A stretch of 64,000 nucleotides of DNA from Pardosa pseudoannulata (Eukaryota > Arthropoda > Arachnida > Araneae > Lycosidae), in NCBI GenBank assembly GCA_032207245.1, contig CM063507.1, positions 87,397,567 to 87,461,566 of the forward strand, read 5' to 3'. The first letter of the stretch is position 1. Every line of letters begins with the position of its first letter. Under the pieces are notes generated by a model. It did not search any database, was not told the DNA's origin, and saw only the letters and a list, made by a program, of their open reading frames with translations. Below are positions 27,501-35,065 of this stretch, in pieces. A program made the position numbers and the translations under genes.

Positions 27501-30500
27501 ATACATAAAAAGTCAACTTTTATGTATTATAAACACAGTGCATATTTTACATATACCTTATGGGTCATTTGACGTGTTAATGAGCATTAATTTCTTCTTT
27601 CTCAAACACTAGGCCAACATAACATTTTTACAGGTGGCTAATACCCCAGCCTTAAAAATGGAGTTATCACTTCTCAAATATAAACCAAATTGATGGACAA
27701 TTTTATAATTTTTAATTGGGGCTTTAAAGAGAGAATTTTATGATCATGTACATATGATCATGGTCCTGAACAGATTAAAATCTTCCTCTGGATAAAATGC
27801 TTTATATGAAGAGACTTCTGTGTTTTGAACGATGGCCGAATAGTTAGGGTGCTGATCTTTGGTATCAAAGTTTGTAGGTTCGAATCCCATTGTGGTAGGG
27901 TTGTTCGTAGCTGTTCAGAATTGGCATTAAACAGTAGGTCCCAGTCTCATTAGCCCTTGTGTTGTAAAAAGTAGACCGTAGCGTCCCAAACCTAACCTGT
28001 GCATGCAGTAATTTGTAGCAGAACATGTTTGGTACATTCTTGATGTTCCTTCCTTCCTCAGTGGCATGACAGCCCAGGATGGGCCTTAGCCTTCTCTAGA
28101 ATTCCATACCAGGCAGTCCTATCTTTGGCTCTGGATTTCCAATTTGAAATTTTCAAGGATCTTATGTCTTTCTCAATGCAGTCTAACCATCTAAGTTTTG
28201 GTCGTCCTCTCATTCGGGTTCCTATTGATTTGGCCGTAAAAACTTTTTTTGTGGATCTATTGTCATTAAGTCGAACTAGGTGTCCGGTCCATTTTAATCT
28301 TTGTAAGCTAATAAAATTATTCTTGATGTTACTCTTCTTAAAGTTATTAAAGGATAATTTTCTTACCTCTAAATTAGAATATTTTCAGTTTTTATTAGCA
28401 GAACCTGCTGCCTGGATAAGGCAAAGAAAAAAAAAGAATCTTTCAAGAGTCTGATGAAAATAGAAAAGATAGTTTTAGATAGTAAAGATAAATGTAGGAT
28501 GTCATATTAACTATTTATTGGGTGCTTCCATCATTCCTATTTTTCTAAAGGTAATTTGTTCTCAGTGTTGTACCACAAAATTCTGAAATGCAAACTGCTT
28601 ATTTCATATTTGTATATTGATAGGTACTGGGTTAACACTTCTCATGCGGGCAATGTATTTTTACGTTTTTTGCAGTCTGTCACTGGAGCGCGGGTCACGT
28701 AAAAATACGTATTTTGTAGATTTGTGGTGAATACTCGCTAACTACCACATATCTACTAAATATGTATAATTATATGTGTGTGAGACATATGTGTGTTGTT
28801 TTCTTTGCATTTTTTCTTTTCACAAGTTAGGACTGTCGAGTGACTCAGTCTTTTGTTGCGTTATTTCGTTTTCCATCGAATGCCTAGCTCCAGAACGTAC
28901 TAGTTGTGTTTTTTGAATTGGATGCTTGGTTTTTTTACTGTAGAATACCAAATTGATAAAATGAGATGTCGTGACAAAGACAGTGATGAAGAAACAGGTA
29001 CTGACTGATTATCTGACTTTCATTTTAAAAATTGTTTATTTTTGTGATTTCCTAAAAATATTGTTTTCTTTTGTTAAATAATCATACAGTATATATTACA
29101 GTGTAAAATAAAAAAAGTTTCGTTCTTCAAAACAAAGTAGTTTTTGATGGACTGCGATTTTTCTGAATAACTAAACATTTGCTCAATTCATGCAAAAAAC
29201 ACTCCTTGCAAGCGTAAGTGTGTGGTGAAGTATACCCGCATGCCAAGTGTTAACTTGTAATACATCTTTGAAAGCAGTGCCTTACCATTTGTCCATTATT
29301 CAGCAGATTACCAGATGGTAACTCTTGATTTAGTCCATAGAAATAATTTTTACATTTTAAAATAAAGTTTATTTGTTAATCTTCTTCCTGTTTTTTACAT
29401 CAATTTATAATATACACATCTAATGTTTTATATGCTTGTTTATCATGTGTGATACGCAATCTGCTATGTTTTATATATAGTGCGCTCTGCTTAATGTGAT
29501 CAGTTTGGGTTACCATAATTTTGATAATAATAAACAATAATCAAAATTAGATAAATTTATCCCCCCCCTTTTAATTCACGTGTACTACATTTCAAAATAA
29601 AATGAAAATACTCACCTTATATTTATGTACTGTATATTATCCTTTAAAACATATGAATTGCTTACATAATAAAAATAATGGATCCATTGTTGACAGTCTA
29701 CAAATCTAAGAAGCTCATTGATAAATTGTTTGTAATCATAATGTTTTTTAAAGTTATTGGAATGGTGTTGTACTCCAGATTTTAACTCTTTTAATGCAAT
29801 TCAGAAGCTGAGAAATGCTTAACTGTGCTGACTCCTATTTGGTAACCTGTAATAACGATTTAAAATTTTGATCTTTTGTTTTAATGTTAAATCATTTTGC
29901 TTTCTGGCATTCATATCGACAAGCTGCATGTTAGCAAGCAAGGTATAAAATGGGAATACGCTCCTTCTCAGTTCCGATAAGAATGGGTTGCCTTCTGCTG
30001 ATCTGATAACCATTCACCACCAGCAGGGTGTGCATATTTCTGAAAATTCCAGGAATGTGTCATCTCCCACTCCTTTGTTTTTTCTCCTTTTCTCTAGGTG
30101 GAAGAGGGAGAATTCTTAGAAATTAAAACAAGAACGAAGGGAAAGAAAAGAATGAGTTTCTTCTGAATACATTTTGAATATTCCTTTGCCAGTTAAAATG
30201 AGGTTCAAAAATGGATAACTTTAACCGATGTAACGATTACTAAAACCGATCATTTTAACATGCAAACATGGTTTCCACGCACCTGGAAAGTCATGGATTT
30301 AGACAATGGATTAGTTTTGTCATGGAAAGTCTTGATTTTTCAAGTAAAATGAGTAAAAGTCATGGAAAGTCATGGATCCACTAAACTACCGATTAAAAAA
30401 AAATGCATTGAATTGTTTAATTCTATTTTTACTTGTCATTTGGCTGAAGTTACTGAGTTTGGTATTTATGTATTATCCTACTGACTAAGTAAAATTTGTT

Positions 30501-31448
30501 CACCAAGGAAACTCAAAGCAAGAAAGCTTAATGGGTGGGTAAATGTATATTATTCTGGTTTTTTCTTAAATTGTAGATTAAAATTTTATTAATATAATAA
30601 TAATTATTTTTTAATAAAAATGAGTTAAGATTTTTGCACAAAATATAAGTTTATCTGTAGGGATATTGTATATAAACATTATAGGGTTATATTTGGCTAT
30701 TATTCATGGTCACCCGGATAATACCAAAGTACCCTGATTTCAAATTGGAAACATTTTGATTGAAAAATTGCTATGATTAAACTTAGGTATGTAGATACAA
30801 CAACTTATTTTTATGCGTGTGAGTTTATTAACACTTATAAAGTAAATTTATAGTTTTTTTATGATAAAATTCCTGTCATTTCTCTAAAAGCATATATTTT
30901 ATTTGTATGTACGTCAGAAGTTTTATTCATATATACTTCAACGAAAGCTTTTTAAAGTCATGGAAAAGGATCTGCTAAATCAGGGAAAGTCATGAAAAGT
31001 CATGGATTTGAAAAATTTTATTTTGGCAGATATCCTGTACAAATGAATAAAGAAAATCGGGACCCAGGGATTTCGATAACAATAAGCGATGAATAACATT
31101 AACCACGATCAGTACAGTGGCAATGACACTAAATTGAGTCCACTGTACAAGCTTTTATATATTTTATATCGTGTTTTATGTCATATACAAGCATATGAAG
31201 GATTAGATATGTGTATCATATGTAATGTACAGGACAGGCGAAGTGTTAAGTGATACTGTATTTTAAGTTAATGTAATAGTTTATTACTGTACTACAAGTT
31301 AATTCCAAATAGCTAGTATTATTAATATTTGTTTTATTTTTTTTTTAATATAGAATCTGTGGACCAAGAGTCTAGTGAAAATGAAGCTAATATCAATGAA
31401 CCAGTCGTAGATGAATTAAAAGATAAAGTTCCTAATAATCCAGATTAA
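10376..31448 (+). CDS. DTNBP1: Dysbindin (BLOC-1 subunit), nine coding exons, complete
   Basis: Dysbindin is a cytoplasmic coiled-coil subunit of BLOC-1, which acts in biogenesis of lysosome-related organelles and in synaptic vesicle traffic. Coding exons: 10376-10431, 11426-11464, 13354-13413, 16650-16710, 16831-16963, 22613-22768, 22876-23025, 25429-25551, 31354-31448. All have AG/GT borders and matching phases, and the 873 nt give 290 residues plus stop. The start MLENLRDKILNVQHDL mirrors the vertebrate N-terminus. Then come SLNAGADLLNQ and YQQLWAEMH (start of the coiled coil), FEEVEDALVNLED, EEHAHKVLQFEKKQEAILRE, QTIFQEAFEEEIQEY, and the acidic tail LEDIDLGEDASALDEFL, matching the conserved dysbindin motif ahead of the C-terminus. 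The last exon encodes a short acidic tail, so the protein is shorter than the roughly 350-residue human isoform. Introns are loaded with transposons. Exon 5 has two in-phase donors 9 nt apart. Confidence 0.95.
11723..12477 (+). mobile_element. pogo/Tigger-like element (family T, copy 1)
   Basis: A 755-bp element flanked by TA, starting CAGTGAGTACCAGC and ending with the inverse (ATACAGACTG). The subterminal ends both carry TTATATGGTCA/TATAAGGTCAC motifs. Related copies lie at 39377-40050 (inverted) and 45717-46450. A 140-codon ORF inside (11808-12230) is shared in degraded form by the other copies; it may be a transposase remnant, but I could not identify a domain. It lies in DTNBP1 intron 2. 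Confidence 0.65.
12633..13256 (+). mobile_element. hAT-like non-autonomous element (family R, copy 1) with 8-bp target duplication
   Basis: The ends are CAAGGCCGTAG and, inverted, CAAGGCCATAG. A perfect 8-bp direct duplication, ATATCTCT, flanks the element (12625-12632 and 13257-13264). Length is 624 bp, non-coding. A second copy with its own 8-bp duplication is at 54599-54934. Confidence 0.8.
13676..14494 (+). mobile_element. Degenerate hAT element with transposase C-terminal remnant
   Basis: It starts CAGGGTTGGCATGATTTAAA and ends with a roughly inverse GATTCCACCCTC. Both ends are built of GATTTAAATC palindromes. Near 13999-14130 (plus strand) the reading MERQFSSFGIVHSSLSDQ, stop, then ASKLVLLWK resembles the hAT dimerisation domain (usual form: SVERxFS...). 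The in-frame stop shows the copy is dead. Fragments of the same palindromic end occur at 25130-25270 and 57146-57200. Confidence 0.65.
14771..14800. repeat. (TA)n microsatellite
   Basis: Simple TA/CATA repeat of about 30 bases. Confidence 0.9.
14829..15697 (-). mobile_element. TA-flanked element, CCCTAATTTC family (copy A)
   Basis: The ends read CCCTAATTTCTTACATATAA and the inverse (GGAAATTAGAG) inside TA dinucleotides, as expected of Tc1/mariner or pogo non-autonomous elements. About 865 bp, non-coding. The same family appears at 55479-56288 and, interrupted, at 32799-36008. Both those copies run opposite to this one internally. Confidence 0.7.
15698..16305 (+). repeat. Repeat family X, copy 1 (inverted partner at 31988-32798)
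   Basis: This segment matches the reverse complement of 31988-32798 almost end to end, including the junction with the adjacent CCCTAATTTC element. It contains a hairpin with 11-bp arms (ACAGGTTAAAT ... ATTTAACCTGT). It is non-coding, and its class is unknown. Confidence 0.7.
16306..16477 (-). mobile_element. Partial CCCTAATTTC-family element (copy D)
   Basis: About 170 bp matching the right third of copy A, ending in GGAAACTAGGG before TA. The other end is missing, replaced by repeat family X. Confidence 0.6.
17100..18000. other. Part of DTNBP1 intron 5, no element recognised
   Basis: AT-rich intronic sequence. A short inverted motif around 17560-17665 (CTCGTATGTGAGA / TCTCACATACG) hints at a degraded element, but the ends are not defined. 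Confidence 0.4.
18005..19050 (-). mobile_element. hAT-like non-autonomous element (family P, copy 2)
   Basis: Reverse-complement match to 40236-41406 and 49272-50097, ending near 19050 in GGGAATCCTG, the degraded inverse of CAGGGTTCCC. It includes a (TA)n tract at about 18671-18719. Confidence 0.6.
19644..20237 (+). mobile_element. TTAA-flanked piggyBac-like non-autonomous element
   Basis: The right end abuts TTAA (20238-20241); the left end abuts TCAA, probably a mutated TTAA. The ends CACATTGTGCTCGGGAC and, inverted, CGCATTGTATGTGGGAC are terminal inverted repeats. Near the right end a roughly 43-bp unit containing TACTAGTACGTG is repeated about 2.5 times (20124-20215). Non-coding. Confidence 0.5.
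20444..21585. mobile_element. Possible degenerate DNA transposon hosting a SINE
   Basis: Both edges carry copies of a TAGTCTGCAG / CTGCAGACTATATGTG motif in inverse arrangement (20470-20560 and 21541-21575), suggesting terminal repeats of one element. The interior has no intact coding sequence and includes a tRNA-derived SINE. Assignment is weak. Confidence 0.3.
21331..21506 (+). mobile_element. tRNA-derived SINE (copy 1)
   Basis: It has an RNA polymerase III A-box-like TGGCCGATTGGTTAGG and a B-box GGTTCGAATCC (21384-21394) at tRNA-like spacing, followed by a shared non-tRNA body with TTCGGAATCGGCTTTAAGC. Copies: 27826-27998 and 61607-61753, and a fragment at 23605-23660. It is not a functional tRNA, because no acceptor-stem pairing closes the 3' side. 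Confidence 0.8.
21696..22423 (+). mobile_element. Non-autonomous DNA transposon with GTCACTTTT repeats
   Basis: The ends are CAGACTTGCAATT and, inverted, CAGGCTTGCAACT. Inside both ends are several copies of TTTTAGTCACTTTT. Length is about 728 bp, non-coding. The CAG start suggests hAT, but no 8-bp duplication is evident. Confidence 0.5.
23445..24506 (+). mobile_element. hAT-like element with GTCATGGAAA repeats (family S, copy 1)
   Basis: It starts CACGGTATCCGC and ends with the inverse of CAGGGTATCTGC. Flanking 8-mers CATATATA and TATATATA differ at one base, consistent with an 8-bp target duplication in a TA tract. Both ends are filled with GTCATGGAAA units. A SINE fragment (23605-23660, with GGGTTTGAATCCCAC) is inserted or captured inside. 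A second copy is at 30267-31037. Confidence 0.65.
24225..24541. repeat. TA/CA microsatellites
   Basis: (TA)n with a short (CA)n core at 24225-24300 and a pure (TA)n at 24508-24541. They make spurious Tyr/Ile-rich ORFs on the minus strand. Confidence 0.85.
24542..25130 (-). mobile_element. gypsy-type LTR retrotransposon remnant: integrase end, PPT, LTR start
   Basis: On the minus strand, frames across 25000-24870 read GIVTRRLG and then YLVKLDSGRIIKMPH, the form of the C-terminal domain of gypsy integrases (usual end: ...GRIWKRHVDQLR). Stops and a frameshift follow, then an RRSGRS-like basic tail. A polypurine tract (AGTGGGGGAGAG, about 24660-24648) precedes TGTTACATCC (24647 downward), a plausible LTR start. 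The LTR is cut off by the (TA)n tract. The copy is decayed. Confidence 0.6.
25130..25270 (-). mobile_element. hAT end fragment with GATTTAAATC palindromes
   Basis: This repeats the end of the element at 13676-14494: runs of GATTTAAATC alternating with poly-T, next to CATGCCAACCCTAA, the inverse of that element's start. Confidence 0.6.
25968..26660 (-). repeat. Interspersed repeat family V (copy 1)
   Basis: Reverse-complement match to 48286-49211. The shared ends are CTAGCATATAGC ... TCATATGACGGG and CTATTATTATATAGGGGATA. No ORF survives and the class is unknown. It lies in DTNBP1 intron 8. Confidence 0.6.
26661..27329. other. Intronic stretch, nothing recognised
   Basis: AT-rich part of DTNBP1 intron 8 without identifiable repeats or ORFs. 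Confidence 0.4.
27334..27576. mobile_element. TTAA-flanked foldback MITE with a 20-bp central hairpin
   Basis: It is bounded by TTAA at 27330-27333 and 27577-27580. Outer inverted repeats share GACCCATAAGGTATATGTAA. A perfect hairpin lies inside: arms 27491-27510 and 27518-27537 (TGTGTTTATAATACATAAAA and its inverse) around a 7-nt loop. The left half also holds tandem copies of AAGGTATATGTAAATA. piggyBac-like by target site only. Confidence 0.6.
27826..27998 (+). mobile_element. tRNA-derived SINE (copy 2)
   Basis: Same family as 21331-21506, with A-box-like GATGGCCGAATAGTTAGG and B-box GGTTCGAATCC, then the shared body ending GTAGACCGTAGCGTCCCAAACC. Confidence 0.8.
28058..28335 (-). pseudogene. 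Non-LTR retrotransposon reverse transcriptase tail
   Basis: The minus strand from about 28335 to the TGA at 28058-28060 is open and reads as the last 90 or so residues of an arthropod LINE polyprotein: RLKWTGHLVRL, RMRGRPKLRWLDCIEKDIRS, NWKSRAKDRTAWYGILEKAK, ending GLSCH and stop. The polymerase palm and endonuclease are absent, as in 5'-truncated insertions. The clade (RTE-like or related) is not certain. The intact frame suggests a fairly recent copy. Confidence 0.7.
28636..29249 (+). mobile_element. TTAA-flanked piggyBac-like element
   Basis: Perfect TTAA on both sides (28632-28635, 29250-29253) and terminal repeats CACTTCTCATGCGGG and, inverted, CACTTGGCATGCGGG. The interior has palindromic ACGTAAAAATACGT-type sequence and a short start-like ORF at 28958 (MRCRDKDSDEETG, then stop), which recalls the acidic N-terminus of piggyBac-like transposases. 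No catalytic domain. Confidence 0.6.
29478..31145 (-). mobile_element. Tigger/pogo-like element split by a younger insertion
   Basis: The ends are TAGTGCGCTCTGC (left) and the inverse of CAGTGGACTC (right), next to TA. On the minus strand at 29917-29819 the reading MNARKQNDLTLKQKIKILNR resembles the N-terminal CENP-B/pogo helix-turn-helix of Tigger transposases (usual form: KRKxLTLxEKxxIL). The rest of the transposase is lost, and a family S element occupies 30267-31037. Confidence 0.55.
30267..31037 (+). mobile_element. hAT-like element with GTCATGGAAA repeats (family S, copy 2)
   Basis: Colinear with 23445-24506 but lacking the SINE fragment. The ends are CATGGTTTCCACGC and the inverse of CAGGATATCTGCC, with clustered GTCATGGAAA units at both ends. 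Flanking 8-mers do not match convincingly. Confidence 0.6.
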
Positions 31449-31987
31449 TAGCAGTTAAATTAATGTAAAAATCATCATTTGCCTGTAAAATCTAAAATGT
31501 TCAAATCTATGATAGTCTATTGAGAAAGTTAATGGAATTCCAAGATTTTTATACAGTTTTTGGGTTTATGTGGGTTTTTCCCCTCTTGTTTTAGTGATTT
31601 AAGTACTGTGAAATAGTCGATATTTATTTAGTGTTCTGATATATGTATTAACTGTTATTTATTTGCTGTATTTAAAATAGTATTTTTTTTTCAATTTTGA
31701 ATTCTAAATGATATTTTTAATGGTATAGATGCTTTCTTTCTTAGTTTTTCAAAATTGCCTTATAACATTTCAAGAAAAATCTACTTGAGATTTTTTTTAT
31801 CAGGGTTTTAAGCCTTCTCTCATACATTTACTCTATGATTTTTAATACTTTAAAATTGAAATAATTTTAAGATATTGTTAAATCCATATTTGTTCAATTT
31901 GGTGAAATTAAAACATTTTGGTTTTATAGTATCAAATTATATGCAATATTTGGTTTTTGGTATCAAAAGTCCATTTTTTGACATTTT
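31449..31987 (+). other. DTNBP1 3' UTR
   Basis: Non-coding AT-rich sequence directly after the stop codon, with no other feature. The first canonical AATAAA noticed downstream is at 32002-32007, inside the adjoining repeat, so the transcript probably ends near or within that repeat. Confidence 0.5.
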
Positions 31988-32798
31988 CTGAATTTGAATT
32001 TAATAAAAATAAATAATGGTCCTTTAAATAATTTACAAGTATACTTCAAGCTTTGATAATAATTATTTATTAATAAAAATTTTTAATAAACCTAAACTAA
32101 AAAAAATTAATGTATTACAAAAACATTAATTTTATATTTTTTCCCATTTGTATTGAGTTTTGAAGTGTACGATTGCAACCCTTGATCCATCATACCAAGG
32201 TCACCAACAAGCCAGCTCTGCAGTGGTCAATAATGGACCATAGTGTGGAAGAGGCATAAAAATTGAGCCATTGAAAACACTACACCTGATCAGTGTACAG
32301 TTAAAAAAATGGAAAATTTCTTTTGACGTTAAACAATATTTTGACGATGTTTTGAGCCCAATCATTGTAGCACAGTGAATACATTTCATGAAGTACCTAA
32401 TTTTACCTCATAATATGAATTCTCATACATGTTAAATAACTATAGGTTAGATTGAGCTAATTTAACCTGTTTTAAGATAAACTTGTTATGTAAGTAAAAG
32501 GTTTTACTTTTGTTTTAAAATATATTATGGTAACATTCCATTTATTGTAAAACTGTGCTGTTGTCCTGAAGATGGAGGTGAATATATCTGTTAATATGTT
32601 TCAATAAAATATTTTTTTCCTAAACTCTCTTTTTTTTACTGTGAAGTTTGAATGTGAAGTTGAAATTCACATTTTCATTGATTCATACTGTCTAGATTTT
32701 CATTATTTAAATTAATAGCTTATTAAAATAACAAAAGATTTACAGTTTTAGAAATTTTTAATGGAATTTTAAAATACATGTATATCTATAAATTTAAG
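31988..32798 (-). repeat. Repeat family X, copy 2 (inverted partner of 15698-16305)
   Basis: Reverse complement of the segment in DTNBP1 intron 3, with extra internal sequence at about 32060-32275. It carries the AATAAA at 32002-32007 closest to the DTNBP1 stop codon and abuts copy C of the CCCTAATTTC element, just as copy 1 abuts copy A. Confidence 0.7.
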
Positions 32799-32857
32799 TA
32801 CCCTAGTTTCGAGCTTATAATCCATGGATTATATGGTAAAAAATTTAAACTTTTTTT

Positions 32858-33681
32858 GGTACAGATGCGATATTTATGCTTTGACTTTTGTCGCCAAATT
32901 TGTTGGCTTTTTCGAGCATTTTGCCGGCCGATGTCTGTCTAGCTTTTACTACCCAACATTGGAGCTTTGTGTTGGCAACCCTATTTCGTTCTCTAAGCCC
33001 CATTGGTGCACGTGACCACCTGGCACCTTTTTGAATAATTTGTCTGGATTTTTCTAATTATACTGGATTTGTGTAGTTCAGACATGCTCGCATTTTGAGG
33101 TCTCTGGTCAGGTTGTACCATTTTTTTTTATCCTTTTTGTTATTACTAGTATGCATTTACTGCAGACTGTTGAGCACACCTTCTTTTTTTGTTTATTAAA
33201 ATGTGTGTATATATGTATTTTTAGTTGTAACAATATGGGGGGGGCTTCCCCCCACAAATTTTAAATTTGTTTTAAATATGTATGTCCTTATTTCTTTTTT
33301 AACGTTTATTAAAATGTGTATATGGTTTATGTATTTATAGTTGTTGTAACAACATAGGGGTGGGTTCCCCCTCAAAAATTTTAAATTTGTATGCCCTTAT
33401 TTGTTTTTTTTAATCTTTATTAAAATGTGTGTATGTTTTATGTATTTATAGTTGCAACAGTATGGGGGGTTTCCCCCTCACAAATTTTAAATTTCTTTTT
33501 CCGTGTGTTCAACAGTCGGCAGTAAATATTTTTTATCCGTTCATGAGTTTTTTCTTGGTGATTTTTCAGAAAACGCCATTTTCTATCGCCATTTTTGTTT
33601 GGCGATTTTCAAAAATGGTGTTTTTTGCCAAGATCGCCAAGAAAAAACAATGCGGCTGGAAGAGCGTAGATATCGCATCTT
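32858..33681. mobile_element. Nested GGTACAGATGC element (smaller copy)
   Basis: The ends GGTACAGATGCGATATTTA and, inverted, GAAGATGCGATATCTACGC are terminal repeats. The core holds three tandem units of about 112 bp starting at 33192, 33305 and 33416, each with TTTATTAAAATGTG and a G-run/C-run foldback. An ATTGGTGCACGTGA motif with an E-box (CACGTG, 33009-33014) is shared with the larger element. The target duplication is unclear. Confidence 0.55.
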
Positions 33682-34044
33682 CTAATGCGTATTATACGCC
33701 GCCGCAGATTATCTACTGTTAAAAATTATTTTTATAATAAAATTTACAAATATCTTTCCTAAAGAACAATAGATGGCAGCACCTTCTCATGTTTACAGAT
33801 TTGTTTTTTTTTAATCAGAATAAAGATCATTTTCAGTCAAGGACACAATAGTATGGATAAAAGCTCCTGATTAAATTAATACTTTCCATTTTTTATATTT
33901 ATTTCTATCAAAAAATAAGGTACAGATGCATAATAGCCGCCGGGTTTTTTTCTCGCCAAACTTGGCGATTTTGTGTGGCAAACTTATCGATTTTTGGGGC
34001 GATGACTAGGTTGCTGTATATGCCCCAACTTTGAGAGGGGAATA

Positions 34045-34193
34045 TGGAAGTTATTGGTGCACGTGATTTTGACGTCATTACCCGGCAGTGGAATATGAAA
34101 GCTATTGGTGCATGTGATTTTTGACGTCATTACCCAGCAGTGAAATGTGGAAGCTACTGGTGCACGTGATTTTTTACGTCATTACCCGGCAAT
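34045..34193. promoter_or_regulatory. Three 52-bp repeats, each with an E-box-like and a CRE-like site
   Basis: E-box-type sites at 34060 (CACGTG), 34111 (CATGTG) and 34163 (CACGTG) are each followed 4-5 bases later by TGACGTCA (34070-34077, 34122-34129) or TTACGTCA (34174-34181). TGACGTCA is the full palindromic CREB/ATF element and CACGTG the bHLH (Myc/USF/clock-type) site. The array lies inside a transposon; whether it acts as an enhancer is inference. Confidence 0.5.
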
Positions 34194-34429
34194 CTATGCA
34201 ACTTTTCTGTTTTAAAATATTCTTTTCGTTCCAGACTTTGGTTTAGTAGGTTGTCTTGTAGGTAGGTAAGTTATTTTTGGTATTTTGTTATGGCAGATGT
34301 TCTTATTTCGGTTTTAACTATTTGTAACATTGTGAAGAAATATCAGGAAATCTGAGTAATTGAATCAGGAAATCTGAGTTCCTGATTGAATAATCAGGAA
34401 TTTGAGTTTTTTTTATGTATTTGGTTAGT

Positions 34430-35065
34430 GGGATTTAGTTAATTTAGTTATGACAAGTAAAGTTATTTCGTTTTTGAAATTGTTAAAAAATATCAAAATA
34501 TTCTAAATCAAACAAGAAGTTTTGGTTTGGAACATTTTGTTTTTGTTGTTATCATTTTCTGGGATTTAGTTAATTTAGTCATGACGAGTAAGTTATTTCT
34601 GTTCTGAAATTGTTAAAAAGTATCAAAATATTCTAAACCAAACAAGATGCTTTGGTTTGGAACATTTTATTTTTGCTCTTATCATTGTCTGGGATTTAGT
34701 TAATTTAGTTATGACAAGTAAAGTTGTTTCGGTTTTGAAATTGTTAAAAAATATCAAAATTTTCTAAATCATACAAGATGTTTGGGTTTGGAACATTTAG
34801 TTTTTGTTCTTATCGTTTTCTGGGATTTAGTTATGACGGGTAAGTTATTTCGGTTTTGAAATGGTTAAAATCAATCAATTGAAATGTTAGTATCAAAATA
34901 TTCCAAACCAAGCAAGATGCTTTGGTTTGGAACATTTTGTTTTTGTTCTTATCATTTTCTGGGATTTAGTTACGACGGGTGCAGTTATTTCGGTTTTGAA
35001 ATAGTTAAAATGTATCAAGATATTCTAAGTTAATTGGTTTGGAACATTTTTATTTTGTTCTTTGC
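34430..35065. repeat. About 131-bp tandem repeat, nearly five units
   Basis: Units begin with GGGATTTAGTTA at 34430, 34561, 34691, 34822 and 34961. Most contain AACCAAACAAGATGCTTTGG-type inverted sequence and TTATTTCGGTTTTGAAAT. It forms the core of the element at 33919-35464. Confidence 0.8.
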
